A stretch of 64,000 nt of DNA, taken from NCBI RefSeq assembly GCF_023983475.1, contig NZ_CP092713.1, forward strand, positions 62,001 through 126,000, given 5' to 3'. Source of the DNA: Aliivibrio fischeri ATCC 7744 = JCM 18803 = DSM 507 (GTDB taxonomy: Bacteria; Pseudomonadota; Gammaproteobacteria; Enterobacterales; Vibrionaceae). Shown here piece by piece: positions 35,828-45,280 of the stretch; the first letter of the stretch is position 1; each line of letters begins with the position of its first letter. The notes beneath the pieces are model-generated. The model was not told where the DNA came from and made no database searches. It saw only the letters and a list, made by a program, of their open reading frames with translations. The translations under genes were made by a program, and so were the position numbers.

Positions 35828-37627
35828 TTATCCCTTTTGATAAGGCAAAATCACTTCAACACAGCAACCTCTTGGTTTAACTGAGCTGTATTTCATCATT
35901 CCATCATGGTTTTCAATCACATCTCGACAAATCGCTAAACCCAATCCCAAACCGTCTTTTTTAGTGGTATAAAATGCTTGTTCTAACGGCGTTGTTTCGT
36001 CTTCAATACCAATTCCGTTATCTATGATCATAATACGCACTTGATCAGGCAAATAAATTAACTCAATTCTCACAACAAGAGGGTCTGTTATTTTACCCAT
36101 TTTAATGCAAGCGTCTTTAGCGTTATTTAACAGATTGAGCAGTAATTGCTGCAACCCAGTATAATCTGCGGACACCATATTAGGCTCACCATTACTGTTA
36201 ATCTCTATCGTTATATTACTTCTGTGAAAATCAGGTTCAATCAAGCGATAAGTGTCATTTACTAGGGTTCCTAACCAAAAACGTCGCTTCTCTATCGGTT
36301 TTTTATGGATAAGATCTCTTAAACGCTGAATGATATCACTGGCAACCGTCACTTGTTGTTGGATCTTTTCCATAACAGGCAGGAGATCTTCAGACTTATT
36401 ACCTTTTTCAATACGTAGCTTTACCCCTTGGCTATAGTTTTTGATCGCCGACAATGGCTGATTGATCTCATGCGCCAAACTGCTCCCTAATTCCCCCACA
36501 ATCAAAATTCGTTGTGCATGTTCAAGCATGGTGCTTTTTTCTCGCAAATCTTCTAGTGTTTTACGTAACACCTTTTTACTGCGTTTAAAACGCAACTCAA
36601 GCAGCACATGGTAAATGTTTAGACCAAATAAGCCTGCAATCAACATTAACGCTAAATAGGGATTACGATGTAGCCAATCTTCCATTTGCTGTGTCCATGG
36701 CTTCTGCAATGGGTGCATATCAAAATGTTGATATACCTTATCTACATTTAAACTGCTTTCAGGAAGCGTCCAACCTACGTTGTTTGCCGATTCGGCGGCA
36801 AAGGCATTAGCAGGCATAGCCAACAAGGCTTGCGTGACTTTCTTACCAATTTCATTAGAAGCACGATCCGTCTTTGCAAACGTCCAATTTGGGTACAATG
36901 GTGTACTGACTGCACAGGTGAATCCATCGTGCTCTTGCTGACCTAAGACACGAAAATCAGAACGATCAATAAATCCTTCTTCGACCATTTCTTCCAGTGT
37001 ACAAGCCGGGGCTATCGCGACATCTAACTCTCCATTCTCTACCGAACGGATCAGATTGTCCGTTGGTGGGCCAGTGAATTGAATACGATCAAAAAAAGAC
37101 GAATTAAAATAACCCAATTTATCCATCTCAAAATGAAAAGCGATAAAACCACCGAAAGCTTTTTCTGATACGGCAGCTATTTTGGCGTGCTCTATATCTT
37201 GTAAAGAATGATATGGCGAATCTGCCCTAACAATCACAGAAGAGGCAATGGCTTTACTAAAAGGAAGTTCATGCCCTTTCTTCTGAGTCGCTAGCCAGTT
37301 AATAGGCAACCGTCTTGCAAATGTGGTGGCTTGCCCTGGACTGGTTAATAAGAAATCCAATTCGCCATTTTGAAATGCACTTTCTAACCCATCAAAGTTA
37401 TAGGAGTGCAATACAAACTTACTGTTTGGGATTTGTGATTCCAGCCACCTCATCGTTGGTTCCCACGCAATATTACAGTGGTAGTGCCCTCTTAATGCCA
37501 AAACACCAACATCATATTGCTTCATTTTTACTGAATTTGCGTAGCAAATCGTAGGGCAAATAAGCAGGACAAATAAACAACAACATAGAAGAAATGAAAG
37601 TCGTTTTTGGTAATAGTTATCAGTCAA
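35828..37627 (-). CDS. Sensor histidine kinase with PhnD-like periplasmic domain (TtrS/ThsS-like)
   Basis: 599 residues. The signal/anchor (about 10-30) is followed by a periplasmic phosphonate-binding-like domain (about 36-300), one transmembrane helix (about 322-345), a coiled linker, and a HisKA/HATPase kinase: phospho-His H386 in LAHEINQPLSAIKNYSQG, N-box LLNLLNNAKDA, and G-box GLGLGLAIC. This domain order is that of TtrS and ThsS, which sense tetrathionate and thiosulfate. No ttrBCA or phsABC lies nearby; instead it diverges from a rhodanese operon, so a sulfur-oxyanion or sulfane-sulfur signal is an inference. Confidence 0.87.
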   Translation of the reverse strand: MTDNYYQKRLSFLLCCCLFVLLICPTICYANSVKMKQYDVGVLALRGHYHCNIAWEPTMRWLESQIPNSKFVLHSYNFDGLESAFQNGELDFLLTSPGQATTFARRLPINWLATQKKGHELPFSKAIASSVIVRADSPYHSLQDIEHAKIAAVSEKAFGGFIAFHFEMDKLGYFNSSFFDRIQFTGPPTDNLIRSVENGELDVAIAPACTLEEMVEEGFIDRSDFRVLGQQEHDGFTCAVSTPLYPNWTFAKTDRASNEIGKKVTQALLAMPANAFAAESANNVGWTLPESSLNVDKVYQHFDMHPLQKPWTQQMEDWLHRNPYLALMLIAGLFGLNIYHVLLELRFKRSKKVLRKTLEDLREKSTMLEHAQRILIVGELGSSLAHEINQPLSAIKNYSQGVKLRIEKGNKSEDLLPVMEKIQQQVTVASDIIQRLRDLIHKKPIEKRRFWLGTLVNDTYRLIEPDFHRSNITIEINSNGEPNMVSADYTGLQQLLLNLLNNAKDACIKMGKITDPLVVRIELIYLPDQVRIMIIDNGIGIEDETTPLEQAFYTTKKDGLGLGLAICRDVIENHDGMMKYSSVKPRGCCVEVILPYQKG

Positions 37628-37937
37628 TGAAAAGGGCCTTATACATCACATTTAGGAATGCAGTTATCATCGATTTTCACAATAATTTTATTGCTTTAGA
37701 TCAAGTCCTTAGCATTATTGTGGTTTACCACAATAGTGACAATTTAATGAATAACTCAAAATCTCACTACTACCTTAGAGGTAAGTGGGATAACACCCTT
37801 TTGTGTCACTTCTAACACCAAATTAAAATAAAAAAGTTAGCGGCCACTTCCTCCAGTTTTAGGTTCAAAAATTCAATCTGTTTTGTTTATACCGATGAAC
37901 AAAACATAAAAACTTTAAACTTACTGGAAAATACACA
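37628..37937. promoter_or_regulatory. Divergent control region with two palindromes
   Basis: 310 bp between the sensor kinase and rhodanese genes. It contains a perfect 20-bp palindrome TATTGTGGT-TT-ACCACAATA at 37716-37735 and an imperfect one near 37768-37788 (ACTACCT-TAG-AGGTAAGT). Both are plausible binding sites for the adjacent response regulator, since they lie between the regulator operon and the likely target operon. No gene is seen here. Confidence 0.6.
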
Positions 37938-38921
37938 ATGAAAAAATCAACAATTGCCATCGGCGTTTTAGCCGCTGCGGTCGCAATAGGGTACCCAACT
38001 TATAAATCCATGTTTTCTGCTCCCGCTTTTGAGATCAGTGAACAACACCTAACTGAAAAATTCTCTCACTACGCTCATCCAGAGCACTTTATCGCCGCTC
38101 AAGATCTAAAAGAGATGATGGATAACGGTGATAATGTTGTGGTTATTGGTGCATTAAATCCAATGAAACCTGACGCTCCTATCGAAGGTTCTTTTACCAT
38201 GTGGCGTGATGGTTACTCGGCAAAAGAAGGCACTTATGAGTTCGATGGTATGAGTAACACAACCGAAGAGATGGAAAAAATTCTAAGCTCTTACGGTGCA
38301 ACGCCTGAATCAACTATCGTTGTTTATGCAGCAACATCACACCACGATGCAGCTCGTCTATTTTGGCAAATTGAAGCACTAGGCCACAGCGATATTCGCT
38401 ACCTAGATGGCGGCTTAAATGCTTGGGTTGGTGCTGATTTACCAACGGGCAATGCAAATCCATCGATTGCTCAAAGTGATTATCAAGCATCACAACCTGC
38501 ACATAAACACACAGCTCTTGCTACGTTAGATATGGTGATTGAAGCTCAAAACAATGATGAGTGGGTAATCATTGATACGCGTGGTAACGACGAATTTAAT
38601 GGCACAACAACAGTTGGTGGCGCATTTGGACCAGGAACGATTCCAAAGAGCGTACACATTAACTGGACTAAAGCGGTAAACGAAGACACCACACTGAAAT
38701 CAGCAGAAGAATTACAAGCGCTATACGGCGACGTTATTAAAGGCAAAAAAGTCATTGCCTACTGTCAATCAGGTGTTCGCTCTGCACATACAACCATGAT
38801 TCTACAAAACGTGCTTGGTGCAGAGGAAGTTTACAACTATGACGGCTCATGGATTGAGTACAGCCACGCTCACTATGAAGAAAAACAGCCGAACGTTACC
38901 GTTATCAACGGCCAAATCTAA
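37938..38921 (+). CDS. Two-domain rhodanese (thiosulfate sulfurtransferase), YnjE-like
   Basis: 327 residues. An N-terminal hydrophobic helix (MKKSTIAIGVLAAAVAIGYP) acts as a signal or anchor, so the enzyme is periplasmic or membrane-tethered. Two rhodanese domains follow: the first (about 45-175) has no active cysteine (VVYAATSHHDAARLFW), the second (about 195-315) has the persulfide cysteine C276 in AYCQSGVRSAHT. The gene heads a tightly spaced operon (29, 36 and 15 bp gaps) with an FAD/Fe-S oxidoreductase, an HdrB-like protein and a TVP38 protein. E. coli YnjE is longer and has an additional domain. Confidence 0.87.
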   Translation: MKKSTIAIGVLAAAVAIGYPTYKSMFSAPAFEISEQHLTEKFSHYAHPEHFIAAQDLKEMMDNGDNVVVIGALNPMKPDAPIEGSFTMWRDGYSAKEGTYEFDGMSNTTEEMEKILSSYGATPESTIVVYAATSHHDAARLFWQIEALGHSDIRYLDGGLNAWVGADLPTGNANPSIAQSDYQASQPAHKHTALATLDMVIEAQNNDEWVIIDTRGNDEFNGTTTVGGAFGPGTIPKSVHINWTKAVNEDTTLKSAEELQALYGDVIKGKKVIAYCQSGVRSAHTTMILQNVLGAEEVYNYDGSWIEYSHAHYEEKQPNVTVINGQI

Positions 38922-38950
38922 TTCAATCTTAAATTGGAATCATAATAAAA

Positions 38951-40699
38951 ATGAGCAATGTAATTTTTAGTCAAAAACTCTACGATACCGCTCAAATGGT
39001 CGTAGATGGCTGCATGGGTGATGCCGACCCAGCATGTCAAACTGCATGTCCAATGCACACGGATGTGAAACAATATGTACGCTTAGCGGGTGAAGGTAAC
39101 TACCAAGAAGCCTTAGATCTGATCCGCGGAAAACTTTTCTTACCTCAAACTCTTGGCCGTATTTGTGCTCATCCATGTGAAGCAGCGTGTCGTCGTAATA
39201 CAGAGTATAACCAACCAATCAGTGTTGCAGGGATCAAACGCTTTGTTGCCGAAAAAATGGATAAACAAAGCAATTGGGATCTCACTGTTGCCAATGACAG
39301 CGGTAAAAAAATCGCTATCGTTGGCGCAGGTCCTGCTGGTGCACAAGCGGCAATTGAACTTCGCCGCAGTGGTCACCAAGTGACAATCTATGAAAAGCTG
39401 AATGTTTACGGTGGCATGATGCGTGTAGGTATTCCTGAATACCGTTTACCACGCGATGTTATCGATTTTGAATACGGTTATTTAGATATGCTGGGCATTG
39501 AAACGAAATTCGGTGTAGAGATAGGTAAAGACATCTCTTTCAATGAACTTCGTCTTTCTCATGACGCTATTGTTTTAGCTCACGGTGCTCATGTTGGTTC
39601 AATCATTCCGCTTCCAGGTCACAAAGCACAAGGTGTATTTTCTGCAGTTGAGTATCTAAAAGAAGTATCAGAAACTCGTGATTTCCCTCGTGCAGGTAAG
39701 CGAATCATGGTCATTGGCGGCGGCGACGTTGCAATGGACTGTGCTCGCTCATCATGGCGCATCGGTGCCGATGAAGTACACCAATGTTCATTAGAAGAAA
39801 TGGCGAAACTTCCTGCAAGCCAAATTGAAATTGATGAATCTCTAGAAGAAGGCGTGTTATTTAATGCTGGCTGGGGACCGATTTCAATTGAAGAAACAGA
39901 CGGAAAAGTAACTGGAATCGTACTTAAAAAAGTCATTTCTATTTTTGATGAAAATGGCAACTTTGCACCAAGTTACTCGGATGAAACCCGCACGATTGCT
40001 GTAGATACCGTTATTTTTGCCACAGGGCAAGTAGTCGCAGACATTACTGATGGTGCACTGGAACAAACTCGTGGCGGCCGTTACGTGGTTGATAAGCACA
40101 CTTTAGCGTCTTCTGTTGACGGTGTTTACGTTGCTGGTGATGCCTGTGGCGGTAACATTGTTGTTGAGGCAATGGCACTCGGTCATAAAGCGGCACTTAG
40201 TATTGAACGTCAATTCGCTAAACGCCCTCTTACTGAGAATCGTGATTTTGAGAAAGAGTATAACTACCCTTCTCGCCTTGATATTCCACTTCCAAAAGGT
40301 ACAACTGACACGCCTCGCCTACACGGTCAATTACGTGATGCAGAAGAACGTAAACAGGATTTCAAACAAGTGGATCTTGGTTTTTCTGAAGAACAAATCA
40401 AGCAAGAAGCGTCTCGCTGTCTGCAATGTACATGTAAGTTGTGCATGAATGAATGTGTGATGATGAATGACTTTGGCGATTGCCCTAAAACCTTATTTAG
40501 TGACTTCATCAATAACAAAGCCATGGACCCTCTATTGGCTTATTCATGTAATGCCTGTGACCAATGTACGATTGTTTGCCCTAAAGACTATCCAATGAAA
40601 GAGATGTTCCTAAGTGCTCGTGTGGATTTTGTTAATGCCAATGGCGGTAACTCCGGGACACAAAGCAATCAATATGCACCAGAAGCTTGGCTTCTCTAA
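38951..40699 (+). CDS. GltD-like FAD/NAD(P) oxidoreductase with N- and C-terminal Fe-S domains
   Basis: 582 residues. The N-terminal Fer4_20 domain (CQTACPMHTDV, CAHPCEAACRR) binds Fe-S clusters; the centre has FAD motif IAIVGAGPAGAQAA and NAD(P) motif IMVIGGGDVAMDCARS, then YVAGDACGGN. The C-terminus adds more cysteines (CLQCTCKLCMNEC and CNACDQCTIVCPKDYP). It resembles glutamate synthase small subunit and NfnB-like electron-transfer proteins, lacking the amidotransferase part. With the HdrB-like neighbour, it could pass electrons from NAD(P)H to a disulfide or persulfide substrate; that is inference. Confidence 0.87.
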   Translation: MSNVIFSQKLYDTAQMVVDGCMGDADPACQTACPMHTDVKQYVRLAGEGNYQEALDLIRGKLFLPQTLGRICAHPCEAACRRNTEYNQPISVAGIKRFVAEKMDKQSNWDLTVANDSGKKIAIVGAGPAGAQAAIELRRSGHQVTIYEKLNVYGGMMRVGIPEYRLPRDVIDFEYGYLDMLGIETKFGVEIGKDISFNELRLSHDAIVLAHGAHVGSIIPLPGHKAQGVFSAVEYLKEVSETRDFPRAGKRIMVIGGGDVAMDCARSSWRIGADEVHQCSLEEMAKLPASQIEIDESLEEGVLFNAGWGPISIEETDGKVTGIVLKKVISIFDENGNFAPSYSDETRTIAVDTVIFATGQVVADITDGALEQTRGGRYVVDKHTLASSVDGVYVAGDACGGNIVVEAMALGHKAALSIERQFAKRPLTENRDFEKEYNYPSRLDIPLPKGTTDTPRLHGQLRDAEERKQDFKQVDLGFSEEQIKQEASRCLQCTCKLCMNECVMMNDFGDCPKTLFSDFINNKAMDPLLAYSCNACDQCTIVCPKDYPMKEMFLSARVDFVNANGGNSGTQSNQYAPEAWLL

Positions 40700-40735
40700 A
40701 TTCTTCACTATGGCTAAACGTACGGTGGCTTCAAA

Positions 40736-41509
40736 ATGAGTAATAAAGTATTTATGCCAGGATGCAGTCTGCCATCCTACTCGCCAGAAGGCGTTGCGAG
40801 CATCGCAAAATATCTAAAAGAAGTGTATCCAGATATGGGGGCAGTACAAAAGTGTTGTGGTAAACCAACGTCGGCTATTGGTCAAACGGAGCTATTTAAA
40901 GAGCGTTACGGCCAACTGCAAGCGGATTTCAATAAGCTTGATGCACAAGAAGTGATTGTGGCTTGTCAAAGCTGCTATGCCGTCATTAAAAAATCGGGTG
41001 GTAATCAAAAACCGGTATCACTATGGAAATTGCTACCTCAAATCGGCCTTCCTGCTGAGTTAATTGGTAAAGCAAAAAACAGCGATGTGGTATTCACCAT
41101 TCATGACTCTTGTTCTACACGTTATGAAAGTGAGCTTCAAGCAGGCATTCGTTGGATCTTAACTGAACTTGGTTACCAAATTGCAGAACCAGAATACACA
41201 AAAGAGAACACACGTTGTTGTGGCTTTGGTGGCATGGTGGTTCCTGCAAACCCTGATGTTGCTAGACGTGTTATTGAGCGTCGTGTTGAAGAGTTTAAAA
41301 CGGGTCACGTTGTAGTGTATTGCTCTGCATGTCGTGCCTCTATGATGGGCGTAGGTACTAAAGCCTGGCATATCCTTGATTTAATGTTCGGTCCCGTGAT
41401 CATGAATGGTGATGAACCACCAGTCAACGTATTAGCAAGTCCTGTGAAATCATGGTTCAACCGCTATAAATCAAAAGCTGGCTTAATCAAATGTATGTCT
41501 GTTGACTAA
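40736..41509 (+). CDS. HdrB-like cysteine-rich (CCG) domain protein
   Basis: 257 residues with the twin CCG-domain cysteines of heterodisulfide reductase subunit B / GlpC / LutA: CCGKPTSAIG, CQSCYAV, then HDSCSTR, RCCGFGGMV and CSACRAS. These ligate the non-cubane Fe-S cluster that splits heterodisulfides in HdrB. It follows the FAD oxidoreductase by 36 bp in the same operon. Substrate unknown; a sulfane or disulfide compound fits the rhodanese neighbour. Confidence 0.85.
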   Translation: MSNKVFMPGCSLPSYSPEGVASIAKYLKEVYPDMGAVQKCCGKPTSAIGQTELFKERYGQLQADFNKLDAQEVIVACQSCYAVIKKSGGNQKPVSLWKLLPQIGLPAELIGKAKNSDVVFTIHDSCSTRYESELQAGIRWILTELGYQIAEPEYTKENTRCCGFGGMVVPANPDVARRVIERRVEEFKTGHVVVYCSACRASMMGVGTKAWHILDLMFGPVIMNGDEPPVNVLASPVKSWFNRYKSKAGLIKCMSVD

Positions 41510-41524
41510 TTAAAGGGATGTAAA

Positions 41525-42202
41525 ATGAAATTCGTAAAAATTGCACTTATCATTGCGGTGATTGCAGTAGCATTATTTGCAGCAAAACAAACCGGTATTC
41601 TTGAGATCATTACCGATATCAAGAGTCTTCAAGAGTGGATCGCAGGCTTTGGTGCTTGGGGTTACATAGTATTTGTCGCAGCATTTGTGTTTGCTTGTGT
41701 ATTTTTACTGCCAGGCAGTGCATTCACCATTGTAGCAGGCATCGTATTTGGTCCTATCAAAGGTGGCGTTTTAGCGCTATTTTCAGCGACATTAGGCGCA
41801 GTTGTAGCATTTATCGTTGCTCGTTTCTTACTTCGTAATACCATCATGAAAAAGTTTGGCGATAACCCAATCTTTAAGAAAATTGATGATGGCGTAGCAA
41901 AGAACGGTACAAGCTTCTTAATCTTAACTCGCTTAGTTCCTGTGTTCCCATTTAGCTTACAAAACTACGCTTATGGTTTAACGAGCTTAAACTTAGGTAC
42001 TTACGCTTTAGTTTCTTTAATAACAATGGCACCGGGCGCATTCATCTTTGCTTACATGGCAGGTGATATTGCAACAAACGGCGTATCAGCAATGTTATTA
42101 GTTAAATTTGCAGTTGCTGGTCTGATCCTATTTGGTATGTCTCTTATTCCAAAATACATTGCGAAGAAAAAAGGCATCAATATGGAAGAGTTAGCAAAAT
42201 AA
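41525..42202 (+). CDS. TVP38/TMEM64-family (DedA-like) membrane protein, YdjX/YdjZ-like
   Basis: 225 residues, five or six hydrophobic segments, with the SNARE-associated/VTT signature: FLLPGSAFTIVAGIVFGPIKGG, GAVVAFIVARFL, and LTRLVPVFPFSLQNYAYGLT. Homologues in E. coli (ydjX, ydjZ) flank the ynj operon. It may act as a lipid scramblase or an ion-coupled transporter; the specific role is unknown. AGGGATG precedes the start. Last gene of the rhodanese operon. Confidence 0.87.
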   Translation: MKFVKIALIIAVIAVALFAAKQTGILEIITDIKSLQEWIAGFGAWGYIVFVAAFVFACVFLLPGSAFTIVAGIVFGPIKGGVLALFSATLGAVVAFIVARFLLRNTIMKKFGDNPIFKKIDDGVAKNGTSFLILTRLVPVFPFSLQNYAYGLTSLNLGTYALVSLITMAPGAFIFAYMAGDIATNGVSAMLLVKFAVAGLILFGMSLIPKYIAKKKGINMEELAK

Positions 42203-42442
42203 TAAAGCGATAACCTTAGAACATTGGTATCCAACGTATTGCTAAACGTTATTAAAAAGGATGGTAATTGTTTGAAACTATTATTAATACCAGAGGTATA
42301 ATAGTTAAGAACATATTACTGTCCTTTTGTTGTTACTACCAATACAACAAAAAACTCTTACCGCTATCACACTTTTTATAATAAATAAGAGTAATAAACA
42401 GTACGCTTGCTATAACCAATAAAATACTCAACGGATGACTTT

Positions 42443-43588
42443 ATGAATAAGCAACTTACCACCATCGGGATCATGGCTTCACTTTTTGCAACCTCCTCTT
42501 TTGCCACCGATTGGACACAAATTGAAAAAGAAGCTCAAGGACAAACGGTTTATTTTCATGCTTGGGGCGGTAGCCAAGAGATTAACCATTACCTTCAATG
42601 GGCAAATAAAGAACTGCAATCAAAATACCAAGTGACTTTAAAACACGTAAAAGTCAGTGATATATCTGAAACTATTCCACGCCTTATCGCTGAAAAAGCA
42701 GCGGATAAAAACACCAATGGCAGTGTTGATATGGTTTGGATTAACGGTGAAAACTTCAAATCCATGAAGGACAATCAATTATTGTTTGGTCCGTTTACTC
42801 AAGATTTACCAAGTTGGAAATACGTCGATAAAATGCTACCAGTCGATGTAGACTTTTCAGAGCCAACCGATGGTTTAGAAGCGCCTTGGGGAGTGGGTCA
42901 ACTGGTATTTATTCATGACTCTGAGAACCTAACGAACCCACCACATTCATTTGCTGAAATGCTAAGTTATGCACAGAAAAAACCAAACAGCTTAAGTTAC
43001 CCTCGCCCACCAGAGTTTCATGGGACGAGCGTCTTAAAATCTATGTTGATTGAGCTAACCGATAATAATCCTGCGCTGCAAAAACCCGTTTCTGAATCGG
43101 ATTTTAATGCCGTAACCGCACCACTGTGGGATTACCTAGAAAAATTCCATAAAGTGGCCTGGCGTGGCGGTAAGCAGTTCCCTGCAGGTACATCAGAAAC
43201 CATTCAACTACTTGATGATGGACAGCTTGATTTAGCCGTTACTTTCAATCCAAACGCTGTATATTCTGCACAAGCCAATGGTAACTTAGCTAATACGACT
43301 AAAGCTTATGCCATGGATTCTGGTGCACTATCTAACATTCACTTTTTAGCCATTCCATGGAATGCAAAAGCAAGTGCAGGTGCACAAGTTGCCATTAATT
43401 TCTTATTAAGCCCAGAGGCACAATCTCGTAAAGGGGATTTGAATGTCTGGGGTGATCCCTCTGTATTAAGTAGCAAATACCTAACGGGTAGCGCAAAGAA
43501 TACACAACAATTTAAATCTGTTTCTGAACCGCACCCAAGTTGGCAAGCGGCTATCGAAAAAGAATGGTTAAAACGCTTCGGTAGTTAA
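42443..43588 (+). CDS. ynjB: ABC transporter substrate-binding protein, YnjB-like
   Basis: 381 residues with a cleavable signal peptide (MNKQLTTIGIMASLFATSSFA) and the SBP_bac-like fold: VYFHAWGGSQEINHYLQW, VDMVWINGENFKSMK, EAPWGVGQLVFIHD. It should bind its ligand in the periplasm and deliver it to the YnjC-like permease next door. E. coli YnjB is similar in size and context. Ligand unknown; the adjacent phosphatidyltransferase and sulfur genes give no firm clue. The 240-bp gap upstream probably holds its own promoter and a small hairpin (TATTAATACC-AGA-GGTATAATA). Confidence 0.87.
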   Translation: MNKQLTTIGIMASLFATSSFATDWTQIEKEAQGQTVYFHAWGGSQEINHYLQWANKELQSKYQVTLKHVKVSDISETIPRLIAEKAADKNTNGSVDMVWINGENFKSMKDNQLLFGPFTQDLPSWKYVDKMLPVDVDFSEPTDGLEAPWGVGQLVFIHDSENLTNPPHSFAEMLSYAQKKPNSLSYPRPPEFHGTSVLKSMLIELTDNNPALQKPVSESDFNAVTAPLWDYLEKFHKVAWRGGKQFPAGTSETIQLLDDGQLDLAVTFNPNAVYSAQANGNLANTTKAYAMDSGALSNIHFLAIPWNAKASAGAQVAINFLLSPEAQSRKGDLNVWGDPSVLSSKYLTGSAKNTQQFKSVSEPHPSWQAAIEKEWLKRFGS

Positions 43589-43605
43589 GTTTAAGTAAAA
43601 TTAGT

Positions 43606-45267
43606 ATGTTACGAGCTCTATATCTTATTATTATTGCAGTCTGTATTCTGCCTACACTTCCCGGTTTACTGGGAGTTGCAGTGTCTGCTCTGGGCTATAT
43701 TCCACCTCTTGGTATGCATCACTTCTCTTTGGATGGTTTTGCATTGGTCTTTTCTTGGGAGGGAGTATGGCGCTCAATCGGGCTCACAATATATTCAGCC
43801 ATTGCAAGCAGCTACTTAGCGTGTTTGATCACCTTCGCTGTTTTACAAGCCACATGGGGAAGTAAATTTTGGCGAAAAGTGGAGTTATCACTATCGCCTT
43901 TATTAGCTACACCCCATGTCGCTTTTGCTATTGGTTTTGCTTTTTTGTTTGCACCAACAGGGATGGGAGTTCGCGCTCTTCATAGCCTATTTGGTTACGA
44001 TGCTTCACCTCAAGACATTAATGATCTCGCGTTCTTAATCAAAGACCCTCATGCACTTGGTTTAATTGTGATGCTGGCATTAAAAGAAGTGCCGTTCTTA
44101 CTGCTAATGAGCATCTCAATTCTTACTCAACTCAAAATTGATCAAATTGAGAAAGTCAGTGCCTCTTTGGGTTATAGCAAAGCACAAATGTGGTGGAAAT
44201 GCGTGTTTCCACAATGGTTAACAAAATTGCGTTTCCCTATGCTTGCGGTTATTGCGTACAGTTTATCTGTTGTTGATGTCGCATTAATTATTGGGCCAAC
44301 CAACCCACCGACTTTTGCGGTTTTAGTTTGGCAATGGTTTACCGAGCCTGACTTGAGTTTACTGCCTCGTGCAGCGGCTGGAGCTGTTGTACTTTTCGCT
44401 ATTGCTTCTCTATTAATCGCTTTTGCTCGCTTGGTTGAATGGACGATAACAAAAGGCATTAGATGCTGGCAATATTCAGGCCGTAGCGGTATTTCTCTTC
44501 CTGGTAAATCACTTTTCTTACTCATCATTTCACTCACAGTGTTAATGGTGCCATTAATGCTTATCTGGAGTTTTGCACAACGTTGGCGCTTCCCAGATTT
44601 ATTACCAAGTCGTTATAGTGAACGATTTTGGCAACTAGAATGGGACAGCATTTTAAGCACCATAAATCAGAGTCTTTCCATTGCTATCATTACCGCTTCT
44701 ATTGCGCTAGTGCTTGCGGTGTTAGCTCATGAATACCGCATTAAATACAAATGGCAAGTTCCGGGCTATATCATTGCGATTCCAATGCTTATCCCTCAAC
44801 TTTCTATATTATTTGGCTTGCAAGTGGTGACACTTTATCTAAGTAGCGATTCCTATTTCTTCTGGGTGTGTTGGGCACATGTTTTCTTTGCTTTCCCATT
44901 TGTTTACTTAGCTCTCGATGGTCCTTGGAAGAGTTTTGATACGGGTCTTACTCGTGTTGCTCTAAGCTTAGGAAAATCACCATTTCAAGCGTGGTGGAAG
45001 GTAAAAATGCCGATCTTACTTCCTGCTATTGTTTTTGCGTGGGCGGTTGGGATCAGCGTGAGTTTAGCGCAATACCTTCCGACATTAATGCTCGGCGCGG
45101 GTCGAATTAGCACGATTACAACTGAAGCGGTTGCGCTTTCAAGCGGTTTTGATCGTAGAGTGACTGCGATATACGCAATTTGGCAGGCTTTACTACCGTT
45201 ATTTTTCTTTACCTTTGCGATTATGATCAGCCGTTTGCCGATGAAATGTCGCCGTCTTTCTATTTAA
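43606..45267 (+). CDS. ynjC: ABC transporter permease, YnjC-like (fused double permease)
   Basis: 553 residues and about 12 membrane helices, two fused binding-protein-dependent permease domains (as in ThiP/FbpB). EAA loops are seen in each half: EKVSASLGYSKAQMWWKCVFP and RVALSLGKSPFQAWWKVKMP, where the ATPase docks. The start follows ynjB by 17 bp with a weak ribosome site, implying coupled translation. Confidence 0.9.
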   Translation: MLRALYLIIIAVCILPTLPGLLGVAVSALGYIPPLGMHHFSLDGFALVFSWEGVWRSIGLTIYSAIASSYLACLITFAVLQATWGSKFWRKVELSLSPLLATPHVAFAIGFAFLFAPTGMGVRALHSLFGYDASPQDINDLAFLIKDPHALGLIVMLALKEVPFLLLMSISILTQLKIDQIEKVSASLGYSKAQMWWKCVFPQWLTKLRFPMLAVIAYSLSVVDVALIIGPTNPPTFAVLVWQWFTEPDLSLLPRAAAGAVVLFAIASLLIAFARLVEWTITKGIRCWQYSGRSGISLPGKSLFLLIISLTVLMVPLMLIWSFAQRWRFPDLLPSRYSERFWQLEWDSILSTINQSLSIAIITASIALVLAVLAHEYRIKYKWQVPGYIIAIPMLIPQLSILFGLQVVTLYLSSDSYFFWVCWAHVFFAFPFVYLALDGPWKSFDTGLTRVALSLGKSPFQAWWKVKMPILLPAIVFAWAVGISVSLAQYLPTLMLGAGRISTITTEAVALSSGFDRRVTAIYAIWQALLPLFFFTFAIMISRLPMKCRRLSI

Positions 45268-45280
45268 GGTTAATTACCAA

